64,000 bases of DNA. It comes from Phycisphaerales bacterium (lineage in GTDB: Bacteria > Planctomycetota > Phycisphaerae > Phycisphaerales > UBA1924). The stretch covers positions 186,001 to 250,000 of the forward strand of contig JAIEUA010000011.1 in NCBI GenBank assembly GCA_019744815.1. Direction: 5' to 3'. Shown here piece after piece: positions 16,249-24,211 of this stretch. Positions within the stretch are counted from its first letter, which is position 1. Each line of letters opens with the position of its first letter. Position numbers and translations under genes: made by a program. Under the pieces are notes generated by a model. That model was not told where the DNA came from and did no database searches. It was given only the letters and a program-made list of their open reading frames with translations.

Positions 16249-17007
16249 CTAGCTGCTGAGTTTGGCTCGGAGGCGGGCTTGGGCGTCGGGGGTGCTGAGG
16301 ACGTCGGCGGAGAGCTGGGCTCCGCGGAGGACGAGGGATTCGTTGAGTGAGTCGTCGAGCTCGTTGAGGAGTTTTTTGGTGGCGGCTTGGGCGAGCGGGC
16401 CGCCGGTGGCGAGGCGGGTGGTGATCTCGTCGGTCGTCTTGTCGAGGTCGGCGGCGGAGGGGCAGACGGCGTCGATCATGCCGATGTCGAAGGCTTGCTG
16501 ACCGGACATGAGGCCGCCGGAGAGGAGGATCTTGCGGGCGCGGCCGGAGCCGACCTTGCGCACCAGCCACGGGGCGACGACGGCGGGGCACACGCCGAGG
16601 TCGACTTCGGGGAAGCCGAGTTTGGCGTCGGCGTGGGTGATGGCGAGATCGCAGACGCAGGCGAGGCCGCAGCCGCCGCCGATGGCGGCGCCGTTGACCT
16701 TGGCGACGACGACGGCGGGGAGCTTGCGGATCTTGATGGTGAGCTTGGCGAGCGTGGAGAGAAGCTGGAGAGCGAGGTCGTGGTTGTCGAGCACGGCCTT
16801 CAGGTCCATGCCGGCGCAGAAGGCCTTGCCCGCGCCGGTGAGGACGACGACGTGCAGGTTGCGATCGCGGGCGATGCGGGCGTCGAGATCATCGACGGCG
16901 GCGTGGAGGTCGCGGAGTAGATCGAGCGAGAGCGCGTTGCGGGCGTCGGCGCGGTGGAGCGTCAGCGTGGCGATCGGGCCGGAGGTGGTGACGGTGGCGA
17001 GGGACAT
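16249..17007 (-). CDS. enoyl-CoA hydratase/isomerase family protein (2)
   Basis: 252 residues from the ATG at 17007 (MSLATVTTSG), the normal length for a single-domain crotonase. Features: HRADARNALSLDLL, KAFCAGMDLKAVLDNHD and KVNGAAIGGGCGLACVCDLA, with PEVDLGVCPAVVAPWLVRK after the core and a helical C-terminus. Function: hydration or isomerisation of an enoyl-CoA; in a neighbourhood with MccB-like carboxyltransferase and HMG-CoA lyase a methylglutaconyl-CoA hydratase role is plausible but unproven. Three crotonase-fold genes lie within 3 kb, so specialisation is likely. Confidence 0.87.
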   Translation of the reverse strand: MSLATVTTSGPIATLTLHRADARNALSLDLLRDLHAAVDDLDARIARDRNLHVVVLTGAGKAFCAGMDLKAVLDNHDLALQLLSTLAKLTIKIRKLPAVVVAKVNGAAIGGGCGLACVCDLAITHADAKLGFPEVDLGVCPAVVAPWLVRKVGSGRARKILLSGGLMSGQQAFDIGMIDAVCPSAADLDKTTDEITTRLATGGPLAQAATKKLLNELDDSLNESLVLRGAQLSADVLSTPDAQARLRAKLSS

Positions 17008-17183
17008 GGGGGATTGTTGGGCTGAGTGGGGAGAGAAGGCATTCACCGCGGAGGACGCGGAGGAAGGCATGGGCATGACGACTCAGGTACAGCGATCCTG
17101 GGTTGTCTCGCCCCCGGCGAAAGGATGTTCGTCGGACCGTGGGCGATTCAGGTTCTTGTTCGATGTTTTGATACCCTGCAAGC

Positions 17184-17408
17184 GTGCGAAGGACTTGTTT
17201 TCAATGCGGGTACGACATCAGCGACAGGCCCTTTGGCGACAAATGCCCGGAGTGCGGGAACCCGGGCTTCGACGACCGCGAGGTCTTTGATCGTCGGGAA
17301 CGCAACAGGCGACGATGGCGATGGGTCAAGATTGGGTTCGCTGTTGCGGCGGGCCTGTACGCGTTTGTGATCCTCGTGCAGCTTCTGTACTCCCTGACGC
17401 CACGCTAG
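17184..17408 (+). CDS. small zinc-ribbon membrane protein
   Basis: 74 residues, GTG start at 17184. A four-cysteine zinc ribbon at the N-terminus (CFQCGYDISDRPFGDKCPEC) is followed by a basic stretch (RRERNRRRWRW) and one transmembrane helix (VKIGFAVAAGLYAFVILVQL). This arrangement is common among small unnamed planctomycete proteins. It sits on the plus strand between two minus-strand hydratase genes and its stop is 5 bp from the stop of the third hydratase. Function unknown. No strong ribosome binding site is seen. Confidence 0.6.
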   Translation: MRRTCFQCGYDISDRPFGDKCPECGNPGFDDREVFDRRERNRRRWRWVKIGFAVAAGLYAFVILVQLLYSLTPR

Positions 17409-17413
17409 TCAGC

Positions 17414-18283
17414 TCAGCCCCGCGACCAGGCTTGGGGCAGGAGGCGGCGTTCTTCTTCGCCGCCGGTGAGGGCGAGGGAGGCTTGCAGGCCTGTGTCGGC
17501 GTTGAGGATTGGAGAGATCTCGGCGAGCCAGTGCTTGGTGGCGGCGAGTGCGGCGGCGGGCTTGGAGGCGAGATCGGTCGCGATCGCGAGGGCGCGGGGG
17601 TGGACAGCTTCGGGCGTGTCGAGACACTCGTGGGCGAGGCCGAGGCGGAGGGCGGTGCGGCCGTCGATGAGGGTGTTCTCGACGAGGCGAGAACGCGCGT
17701 TGCCGTCGTGGGTGAGGTCACGGAGGAACGGGGCGGAGACGGCCGGAGAGACGCCGAGGCGCGGGACGGGGTAGCCGATCTTGGCGTGGGCGTTGGTGAT
17801 GATGATGTCGCCTCCGCCGAGGAGGGCGCAGCCCCCGGCGATGGCGGAGCCGTGGGCGGCGATGACGACCGGGATGTCGAGCGAGCGAAGGGCGGCGATG
17901 CATTCGTGGAGGCCGGAGAGGAGGGCACGCATCACGCTGCCGTCGGGGTGGTCTTTGCAGAGGGAGAGATCGAAGCCGGCGCAGAAGGCGGGGCCTTGGC
18001 CGGAGAGGAGGAGGACGCGGGGTGGGAGGGGGTTGGCTGGAGATGCGAGCGTGGGTGAGTTTGGGAGTTCACTGCGCCGGGGCGAGGACGCCCCGGCTCG
18101 CTGGTCGAGTGCGTCGGAGGGGTCGGGTGCGGGGACAGTGGCATTGAGTGCTGCGCACGCTGCGATGTGGTCGCGGAGCGTGGTGAGCATGTCGGGGGTG
18201 AGGGCGTTGCGTTTGTCGGGGCGGGCGAGGGAGAGTTCGAGGATGTCGCCGTGGGGGGTGGTGTGGGTCGTGGAGGTGATCAC
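17414..18283 (-). CDS. enoyl-CoA hydratase/isomerase family protein (3), with repeat-derived insert
   Basis: 289 residues from the GTG at 18283, whose GTGA overlaps the TGA of the HMG-CoA lyase gene (translational coupling; GGGGGA lies just upstream). Crotonase features: ARPDKRNALTPDML, PAFCAGFDLSLCKDHPDG, AAHGSAIAGGCALLGGGDI and YPVPRLGVSPAVSAPFLRDL. Between the first helix and the LLLSGQG strand (about residues 47-83) there is an extra 35-40 residue Pro/Ser-rich segment containing a perfect palindrome in the DNA (18076-18097). Probably works on a product related to the HMG-CoA lyase branch. The insert lies in a surface loop, so the enzyme may remain active. Confidence 0.85.
   Translation of the reverse strand: MITSTTHTTPHGDILELSLARPDKRNALTPDMLTTLRDHIAACAALNATVPAPDPSDALDQRAGASSPRRSELPNSPTLASPANPLPPRVLLLSGQGPAFCAGFDLSLCKDHPDGSVMRALLSGLHECIAALRSLDIPVVIAAHGSAIAGGCALLGGGDIIITNAHAKIGYPVPRLGVSPAVSAPFLRDLTHDGNARSRLVENTLIDGRTALRLGLAHECLDTPEAVHPRALAIATDLASKPAAALAATKHWLAEISPILNADTGLQASLALTGGEEERRLLPQAWSRG
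18076..18097. repeat. perfect 9-bp hairpin inside the third hydratase gene
   Basis: GCCGGGGCG, loop AGGA, CGCCCCGGC. It lies in the extra Pro/Ser-rich loop of the protein and encodes part of QRAGASSPRRS, an inserted REP-like unit by appearance. Confidence 0.75.
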
Positions 18284-19740
18284 GCCGGAGGTCCCCCACT
18301 GCTTGAGCTGGAGCTTGCGGCGCGTGACCTGGCGACGATCTCGCGTGCGAATTCGGCGGCTTCGCGGAGTTTGTCGAGGTTGACGTTGGTGCGGTAGCCG
18401 GCGTCGTGGATGGTTTGGACAAGCAGTTCGGTGGAGATGTTGCCGGGGGCACGCTGGATGGTGCCGTCGGGGAGCTTCTTGCTGGCGTAGGGGCAGCCGC
18501 CGAGGCCGGCGACGGAGCCGTCGAAGGAGCGGACGCCGAGATCGAGGGCGGCGTGGACGCACTCGGCGGCGCGACCGAAGGTGTCGTGGAGATGGAGGGT
18601 GATCGGGACGCGGCCGTGCGTGATGGGAGCAATGCGGTCCACTGCGCGAAGCATGGCGGTGGTTGATTCGCGGTTGCCGGCGCCGATGGTGTCGCCGAGG
18701 TCGAGCTCATCGACGCCGATCTCGGCGAGCGCTCTCGATACCTCGGCGACCTTGTTCGGATCGATCGGACCTTCGAAGGGGCAGGCGATGACACATGAGA
18801 CGTAGCCGCGGACCTTGAGGCTGTGTGTATGGGCTGATTCGATCACCGGACGAAATCGGTCGATCGTTTCGGCGATTGTGGCGTTGGTGTTTTTGTGAGA
18901 GAAAGTTTCGGACGCGGCAGTGAAGACGGAGACCTTTTCGATGACGTGGCGGCGTGATGCCTGATTGGCGTCGAGGGCGGATTGCATGCCGCGGTCGTTG
19001 GGGACGAGAGCGGAGAAGATCGGACGCGCACTCCCCCTCCCGGAGGGAGGGGGCAGGGGGGTGGGTTCCGCACGGCCACGACCACGCCACCCGGTACGTG
19101 ACCCGCGGCTGTCTCTCGCTCGTGCTTGCTCAACGATCCACTCCGCAACCGCAAGCGGGTTTGCGATGACGCTGTTGTTGGTGACCCGAATCGTCTCGAT
19201 GCCGAGCGAATGCATGTAGGCGTCACGTGTTGCATCGTGCTGCTTCGCCGCGGTACCTGCGTGAGTGATGCCGTCGATCTCGATGGCGAGCAACTTCTCC
19301 TGGCAGAAGAAATCCAGGATGTAGGAGCCGATCGGGTGCTGACGACGGAACTTCAGCCCGACCGCTTCGCGCTGTCGGAGGTAGGTCCAGAGCGTCCATT
19401 CGGGACCGGTCATGTTGCGGCGAAGAGCTTGGGCTTGGCCGACGGTTTGGCGGCTGCGGGGCGGTGGCCGCCAACGCTGCGATTCGATCGAGGCAGAACC
19501 CACCCCCCGGCCCCCTCCCTCTGGGAGGGGGAGTGAAGACAGCAGCCGCACCAGTTCGCTCGCGTCCCCCAACTGCGGCACCCACTTGGGGCTCACGAAG
19601 CTCGTCACCTCGATCTCGTCGACGCCGGTGTGGCAGAGCAGCTCGATGAGGCGGACCTTGTCGGGCGTGGGGATGATGCCGGGCTCGTTCTGGAGGCCAT
19701 CGCGGGGGGAGACGTCGGTGATGCGGACGAGGTCGGGCAT
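18280..19740 (-). CDS. hydroxymethylglutaryl-CoA lyase interrupted in frame by a DUF559 domain
   Basis: 486 residues from the ATG at 19740 (MPDLVRITDVSPRDGLQNEP). The two lyase parts (residues 1-68 and 239-486) carry all expected motifs: VSPRDGLQNE, VTSFVSPKWVPQLGDA, KVSVFTAASETFSHKN, CPFEGPIDP, LGDTIG, HLHDTFG and GLGGCPYA (the mobile catalytic Cys loop). Reaction: cleaves HMG-CoA to acetyl-CoA and acetoacetate, the last step of leucine breakdown. A normal lyase is about 300 residues; here about 169 extra residues (69-238) form a DUF559/Vsr-like endonuclease domain flanked by Gly/Pro-rich repeat translations. The insert lies just before the conserved FSALVPN strand of the TIM barrel. No intein splice motifs are seen. 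Whether the fusion folds and works is unknown. The downstream hydratase overlaps by GTGA. Confidence 0.88.
   Translation of the reverse strand: MPDLVRITDVSPRDGLQNEPGIIPTPDKVRLIELLCHTGVDEIEVTSFVSPKWVPQLGDASELVRLLSSLPLPEGGGRGVGSASIESQRWRPPPRSRQTVGQAQALRRNMTGPEWTLWTYLRQREAVGLKFRRQHPIGSYILDFFCQEKLLAIEIDGITHAGTAAKQHDATRDAYMHSLGIETIRVTNNSVIANPLAVAEWIVEQARARDSRGSRTGWRGRGRAEPTPLPPPSGRGSARPIFSALVPNDRGMQSALDANQASRRHVIEKVSVFTAASETFSHKNTNATIAETIDRFRPVIESAHTHSLKVRGYVSCVIACPFEGPIDPNKVAEVSRALAEIGVDELDLGDTIGAGNRESTTAMLRAVDRIAPITHGRVPITLHLHDTFGRAAECVHAALDLGVRSFDGSVAGLGGCPYASKKLPDGTIQRAPGNISTELLVQTIHDAGYRTNVNLDKLREAAEFAREIVARSRAASSSSSSGGPPA
19029..19535 (-). mobile_element. 507-bp DUF559 element with 43-bp terminal inverted repeats
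   Basis: Ends: 19029-19071 and 19493-19535 are inverted copies matching at 40 of 43 positions (starting CACTCCCCCTCCC). The interior on the minus strand encodes a DUF559 domain: ALRRNMTGPEWTLWTYLRQR, LKFRRQHPIGSYILDFFC, LLAIEIDG, ITHAG. Known: DUF559 belongs to the restriction-endonuclease-like fold (relatives of Vsr); the Asp of LDFFC and the Glu of AIEIDG fit the active-site pattern. The element is 169 codons long, open through both ends, and in frame with HMG-CoA lyase. Joining 19536 to 19028 gives LLSSRPIFSALVPN, a normal lyase sequence. No clear target-site duplication is seen. Confidence 0.85.
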
Positions 19741-19783
19741 GACTGGCAGAGCGTACTCGGGCGGCGGGATGGGCGTGGGCCAA

Positions 19784-19810
19784 TGAAAACGCCGCCTTTC
19801 GGCGGCGTGG
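19784..19810 (-). terminator. rho-independent terminator of the PEP-CTERM gene
   Basis: On the minus strand, a perfect 8-bp stem (ACGCCGCC / GGCGGCGT, 19789-19808) with GAAA loop is followed by TTTTC. It lies 28 bp past the PEP-CTERM stop and ahead of the HMG-CoA lyase start. Confidence 0.75.
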
Positions 19811-19835
19811 TTCTGCATGGAGATCCGTCGTGCGC

Positions 19836-20744
19836 TCAGCGACGACGACGCGCGGCGGTGAGGCCGGCGAGGGCGAGGAGGGCGGCGGTGCCGGGGGTGG
19901 GGATGTAGCCGGCGAAGTTGGGCAGGTGGATCTCGCCGTCCTGTTGCAGGCTCTTGACGAAGACCGAGCCGTCGATGGCGGTGGTGTTGCGGAGGTGAGC
20001 GTTGGGGGCGAGGATGGCGCCGTTGAAGTTGCGGTCGAGGAAGATATTGGTGGCCTCGTGGAAGTTCCAGATGACCTTGCTGCGGGCGAAGGCGGAGAGC
20101 CAGTTGCCGGTCATGTTGCCGCTGGTGAAGTTGACGGTCGTGCCGCTGACGTTGATGACGATCGCGGTGGCGCTGTTGATGTTGAGGTTGAGCTGCTGGA
20201 TGAGGTTGTTGTTGAAGACGTTGGCGGCGGAGACGTTGAAGACGGCCAGGCCGTTGACGGGGTTGGCGTTGTAGGTGACGGCGCCGGGCTGGCCGCTGGG
20301 GAAGGTGGCGGTGCTGTTGGCGCTCAGACCCTTATAGAAGTTGGAGAGGCCGACGAGGTCGCTGGTGTACGAGGGGATTTGGGCGGCGATGGAGCCGTCC
20401 TGAGCGCGGTTGCCGCCGCCGTTGGCGTTGAAGTTGCCGGAGAACGTGCCGCCGTAGCGGAGGTTGCCGGCCTGCTGGTTGAGGTTGGAGACGCTGACGT
20501 TGCCGCCGACGGCGAGGGTGGTCTTGCCGAGGAAGCTGCTGGCGGGGGCCAGGTTCTTGGCGACGGTGGGCGAGCCGCTGCTGATGAAGTTGCCGCCGAC
20601 CCAGGCGCGGCCCTCGATGTCCTGGCTGCTGTTGTTGGCGTTGCCGAGGACGATGAGATTCCAGTCGTTGACGATCGCCGCGCTGGCGATGGACGACACA
20701 CCGGCCGCGACAAGGGCGGCACCCGAACGCATGACAAGATTCAT
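19836..20744 (-). CDS. PEP-CTERM-type secreted protein, choice-of-anchor A-like
   Basis: 302 residues from the ATG at 20744 (MNLVMRSGAALVAAGVSSIA), with GAGAGAGG about 5 nt upstream. A signal peptide is followed by a choice-of-anchor-A-like beta domain: NDWNLIVLGNANNSSQDIEG, GRAWVGGNF, a repeated GN.N...LG pattern and the closing GAILAPNAHLRNTTAIDGSV. The C-terminus is a planctomycete sorting signal (PTPGTAALLALAGL, then TAARRRR). Known: PEP-CTERM tails are processed by exosortase and the protein is exported and possibly glycosylated. Function inferred: a cell-surface or extracellular matrix protein. No exosortase gene is in the window. Confidence 0.87.
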   Translation of the reverse strand: MNLVMRSGAALVAAGVSSIASAAIVNDWNLIVLGNANNSSQDIEGRAWVGGNFISSGSPTVAKNLAPASSFLGKTTLAVGGNVSVSNLNQQAGNLRYGGTFSGNFNANGGGNRAQDGSIAAQIPSYTSDLVGLSNFYKGLSANSTATFPSGQPGAVTYNANPVNGLAVFNVSAANVFNNNLIQQLNLNINSATAIVINVSGTTVNFTSGNMTGNWLSAFARSKVIWNFHEATNIFLDRNFNGAILAPNAHLRNTTAIDGSVFVKSLQQDGEIHLPNFAGYIPTPGTAALLALAGLTAARRRR

Positions 20745-20925
20745 TGTGGCCTCTCTCTGAAATCCTATGAGATCCCTCACAACCCAAGACGAAGTCCGGG
20801 CGGAAAACCGGACGAGAAACGATACGCGGGGTGAGCGCGAAAGGCTGCGTCGGATGTGTGAACAAGTTGGAACAAGGGCCGAGAACTTAGCCCGAGTTTC
20901 CCATTGCGCGAGGTACTAGGCAGGA

Positions 20926-22356
20926 CTACTTGGCGGTCGAGAACATGAACTCGACGGGTTCGAGCGCGTGGCCCTCGACGCCGGCGAGGCCGCTGCCGTT
21001 GGCGTTGAGGCGGGCCTTGATGGTCTGGTGCGAGGGGAGTCGGAGGACGGTGCGGTAGGTCTTGCCGTTGTCGCTGAACGAGCCGCCGACGATTCGTTCG
21101 AACTGCACGTCGCCCTCGAAGGAGAGGCCGCGGGAGGTCTTGTCCATCGTGCGATCGAAGACGAAGATGAACTCGACATCGCGCGGGACGTCGGTGCTGC
21201 CGTCGGCGGGTTGGATGGAAACCACATGCGGCACCTTCGCTTCTTCCGCGGCGAGGACGGCCTTGGCGTCCTTGAGCGCGGCGACGATTTCGGGCATGAA
21301 GGAGCGGAGCGTGGGGTACTTGTCGCGGCTGGCTTCGTAGCGATCAAGGGCAGCGGTGAGGGCCGGAGTGAACCAGAAGGAGCGGCCGATTTCCTGCTTG
21401 CGTTGGAAGAGACTGCGGTCTGGACCGGCCGCGTGCTTCATGAGCTGGACGACGCAGGCGCGAACGAGGGACTCGTACATCACCGTCTTCGGCGTGGAGT
21501 ACGCCTGGGCGGCGAAGGACTGAGCGTGGCGTGTGTGGAGCATCTCGGCGGCGGGGACGAGATCGGCGGCGTGCAGATCCACCAGCGGGTTTGCGAATGG
21601 GTGACAGAACTCGTGGACAACGGTGTCGACGTCGCGGTCGTCGAACTGAGGTGTGCTGTCGGCTTTCCAGTTGGAGATGCCGATGATGGGCGTGACGACG
21701 AGGCGGCCGTCGGGGAACGTGATCGACATGCCGTAGTTGCCGCCGCCGGCGAGCAGGCCCGGGATGGCGTACGAGCCTTCGGCGATGGGTTCGCCGAAGA
21801 AGTCTTCGATGAGTTGTCGGAAGGGGTGCACCGCGAGGAGCGCCGCGAAGGCGGCCTCGGACTTCTCGAAGAACGGACGCTGCTGCTCCAAGAACGCGGC
21901 GTAGTTGGTGTCGCGGGCGAAGTCGCGGACGAGAGCCGCGAACGAGCGGGCGGCGTCGGGGGTCCAACGCTTGTCCATGCTGACGGGCAGAGGATCGATG
22001 GGGACGAGGAAGTCGCCGCTGGAGTAGTCCTTGAGCCGCACGGCAAGATCGGGGACGGCGTTGAAGCCGATGGAGTGCTCGGACCGGAGCTTCTCGACCG
22101 CCTTGACGGCGGGGTGGTCCTTGAAGGACGCGAAGTAGACGTCGATGGCCTTGCTGTAGGGAGAGACCGAGTTCTCCATGTTGAACTCGTCGGCGCCGGC
22201 GAGGCGGAAGATGGTCATCACGATCTCGACGCGAGGGTCGACGCGGACGGGGAAGGGGGCCGGCTCTGCGGCCGCCACCTGCGGAATCGGCCCGCAAAGA
22301 AGCGAGAGGAACGCGGCCAGGAGAATGGATAGTGCCGACGACACTGCTCGCTTCAT
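20926..22356 (-). CDS. secreted DUF4932-like putative metalloprotease with Ig-like tail
   Basis: 476 residues from the ATG at 22356 (MKRAVSSALSILLAAFLSLL), with GAGG about 5 nt upstream and a clear signal peptide. The middle holds a gluzincin-like HEFCHPF motif preceded by DVDTVV and followed by an LVDLHAADLVPAAEML helix, as in DUF4932 proteins. The C-terminal 100 residues (VSIQPADGSTDVPRDVEFIF) resemble a bacterial Ig-like (SbsA/Big_5) domain. Likely an exported zinc-dependent hydrolase or a protein of that fold; the substrate is unknown. It lies 43 bp downstream of the carboxyltransferase gene on the same strand, which may be coincidental co-transcription. Confidence 0.7.
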   Translation of the reverse strand: MKRAVSSALSILLAAFLSLLCGPIPQVAAAEPAPFPVRVDPRVEIVMTIFRLAGADEFNMENSVSPYSKAIDVYFASFKDHPAVKAVEKLRSEHSIGFNAVPDLAVRLKDYSSGDFLVPIDPLPVSMDKRWTPDAARSFAALVRDFARDTNYAAFLEQQRPFFEKSEAAFAALLAVHPFRQLIEDFFGEPIAEGSYAIPGLLAGGGNYGMSITFPDGRLVVTPIIGISNWKADSTPQFDDRDVDTVVHEFCHPFANPLVDLHAADLVPAAEMLHTRHAQSFAAQAYSTPKTVMYESLVRACVVQLMKHAAGPDRSLFQRKQEIGRSFWFTPALTAALDRYEASRDKYPTLRSFMPEIVAALKDAKAVLAAEEAKVPHVVSIQPADGSTDVPRDVEFIFVFDRTMDKTSRGLSFEGDVQFERIVGGSFSDNGKTYRTVLRLPSHQTIKARLNANGSGLAGVEGHALEPVEFMFSTAK

Positions 22357-22399
22357 GGCAACCTCGATGCGCGGACGGACCGAATCCGGCAGGTGCTGC

Positions 22400-24115
22400 T
22401 CAGGTCTGCAGCACGCCCGTCTTGAACTCACGGGAGTAGTCCCAGCCCTGCTCGGCGATAGCAAGGGCTTCGATGAGTTCGTCGCGGGTCTTGTGGGGTT
22501 CGATGATGCGGTCGAGCCAGCCGCGGGCGGCGCCGTGGCGGATGTCGGCCTGCTCGGTGTAGCCGGCGTGGATCGCGCTGTAGATCTGCTTGTGGGTTTC
22601 GGGGTCGATGGTCTCGCCCTTGCGCTTGCGGCTGGCTTCTTCGATCGTGGTGAGCACGCCGGTGGCCTGATTCGCGCCCATGACGGCGCATTTGGCGCTG
22701 GGCCAGGCGAAGGAGAGGAAGGGGTCGAAGGCGCGGCCGCACATGGCGTAGTTGCCGGCGCCGTAGGAGCCGCCGGTGATGACGACGATCTTGGGGACGA
22801 CGCAGTTGGACATGGCGTTGACCATCTTGGCGCCGGCGCGGATGATGCCGCCCTGCTCGCTGTCGCGCCCGACCATGAAGCCGGTGGTGTCGTGCAGGAA
22901 CACGAGCGGGATCTTGCGCTGGTTGCAGTCCATGATGAACCGCGCGGCCTTGTCGGCGGAGTCGTCGTAGATGACGCCGGGCATCTGCACTGCTTTGGTG
23001 GGTCCGGTCTTGCCGCCGGCGACGGTGCGCTGGACGAGCTTCTTCTGGTTGGCGACGATGCCGCAGGGGCGGCCGCCGATGTGGGCGTAGCCGCAGACGA
23101 TGGATTGGCCGTAGTCGGCTTTGTACTCGTCGAAGTCGGGCGCGAGGGCTTCGTGGCCTGCGTCCTTGCGGGTGCCGGCGTCGACGATGCAGTGGATGAT
23201 CTCGCGGACGTCGTACTGGCTGCCGGGCGCATCGGTGAAGTGCTTGTAGAGATCGTCGGGCGAGTGGAACGCGTGGCGGGTCTTGCCGGCTGCCTTCGCT
23301 TCGTCGCTGCGTCGCTTCGTCGCTGCGTCGCTCTCGCCGTACTTTGCAACCAGCGACCGCAGCCGCTCGATGCACGCGGGATCGTCATTCTCCTTGAAGT
23401 CGATGGTGCCGCTGATGCTGGCGTGCATGGTCGCGCCGCCGAGTTCTTCGTCGGTGACTTCCTGGCCGATGGCGGCTTTCACGAGCGCGGGACCGGCGAG
23501 GTAGAGGCCCGAGCCCTCGGTCATGAGGAGCGTGTCGCAGAGGACGGGGAGGTAGCCGCCGCCGGCGACGCAGTAGCCCATGATGGCGGCGATCTGGGGG
23601 ATGCCTTCGGCGCTGATGACGGCGTTGTTGCGGAAGATGCGGCCGAAGTCGTCGGTGTCGGGGAAGACGTCCTCCTGCAGCGGCAGATAGACGCCAGCGC
23701 TATCGACGAGGTAGATCAGCGGCAGGCGGGCCATCATCGCGATGGACTGGGCGCGGATGATCTTCTTGCAGGTCATCGGGAAGAACGCGCCGGCTTTCAC
23801 GGTGGCGTCGTTGGCGATGATCATGCAGCGGCGGCCGTGGACCTGCCCCACTCCTGTGACGACGCCGGCGGCGGGCGCTCCGCCGTGCTCCTTGTACATC
23901 TCAAACGCGGACCAGAGGGCGTACTCCTGGAAGAACGAGCCCTTGTCGATGAGGCGATCGATGCGCTCGCGGGCGGTGAGGCGGCCCTTCTCGTGCTGGC
24001 GCTCGATGGCCTTCTCGCCGCCGCCGAGCTTGAGCATGGCCTCGGTCTTGAGGTAGGAGGCGGTGAGATCTTGGAGGGAGGCGGGTTTGGCGGGGGTGGG
24101 CGCGGTGGGTTTCAT
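22400..24115 (-). CDS. acyl-CoA carboxylase carboxyltransferase subunit, MccB-like
   Basis: 571 residues, ATG 24115. Full-length biotin-dependent carboxyltransferase: N-domain KGRLTARERIDRLIDKGSFF, VDSAGVYLPLQEDVFPD (typical of methylcrotonoyl-CoA carboxylase beta subunits), GYCVAGGGYLPVLCDTLLM; C-domain GVIYDDSADKAARFIMDCNQ and GGSYGAGNYAMCGRAFDP. Function: transfers CO2 from carboxybiotin to a branched acyl-CoA, most likely 3-methylcrotonyl-CoA given the nearby HMG-CoA lyase, hydratases and acyl-CoA dehydrogenase. The biotin carboxylase/biotin-carrier partner is not in the window. Odd: the variable segment around residue 270 (SDAATKRRSDEAKAAGK) is encoded by a 16-bp tandem duplication. Confidence 0.9.
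   Translation of the reverse strand: MKPTAPTPAKPASLQDLTASYLKTEAMLKLGGGEKAIERQHEKGRLTARERIDRLIDKGSFFQEYALWSAFEMYKEHGGAPAAGVVTGVGQVHGRRCMIIANDATVKAGAFFPMTCKKIIRAQSIAMMARLPLIYLVDSAGVYLPLQEDVFPDTDDFGRIFRNNAVISAEGIPQIAAIMGYCVAGGGYLPVLCDTLLMTEGSGLYLAGPALVKAAIGQEVTDEELGGATMHASISGTIDFKENDDPACIERLRSLVAKYGESDAATKRRSDEAKAAGKTRHAFHSPDDLYKHFTDAPGSQYDVREIIHCIVDAGTRKDAGHEALAPDFDEYKADYGQSIVCGYAHIGGRPCGIVANQKKLVQRTVAGGKTGPTKAVQMPGVIYDDSADKAARFIMDCNQRKIPLVFLHDTTGFMVGRDSEQGGIIRAGAKMVNAMSNCVVPKIVVITGGSYGAGNYAMCGRAFDPFLSFAWPSAKCAVMGANQATGVLTTIEEASRKRKGETIDPETHKQIYSAIHAGYTEQADIRHGAARGWLDRIIEPHKTRDELIEALAIAEQGWDYSREFKTGVLQT
23298..23329. repeat. 16-bp tandem duplication inside the carboxyltransferase gene
   Basis: GCTTCGTCGCTGCGTC occurs twice in direct tandem. 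It encodes part of the low-complexity loop SDAATKRRSDEAKAAG in the carboxyltransferase. Confidence 0.8.
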
Positions 24116-24211
24116 GCGGGGCTCGCGATCCGGCGGGCGTTGAGTGGTTTCAACGATACGCGTTGCCGGGGCGGACGTTTATGCGTCAACAAGCCAAAGG
24201 TCGCCCGTTTA

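Noticed and set aside
18280..19740. Intein in the HMG-CoA lyase
   Set aside because: The insert has inverted-repeat ends and a DUF559 domain, but none of the splicing motifs (Cys/Ser at the start, His-Asn before the C-extein) are visible.
20926..23388. 820-codon frame running through the DUF4932-like and carboxyltransferase genes
   Set aside because: Only the part from 22356 is protein-like; the rest is an out-of-frame shadow of the carboxyltransferase gene.
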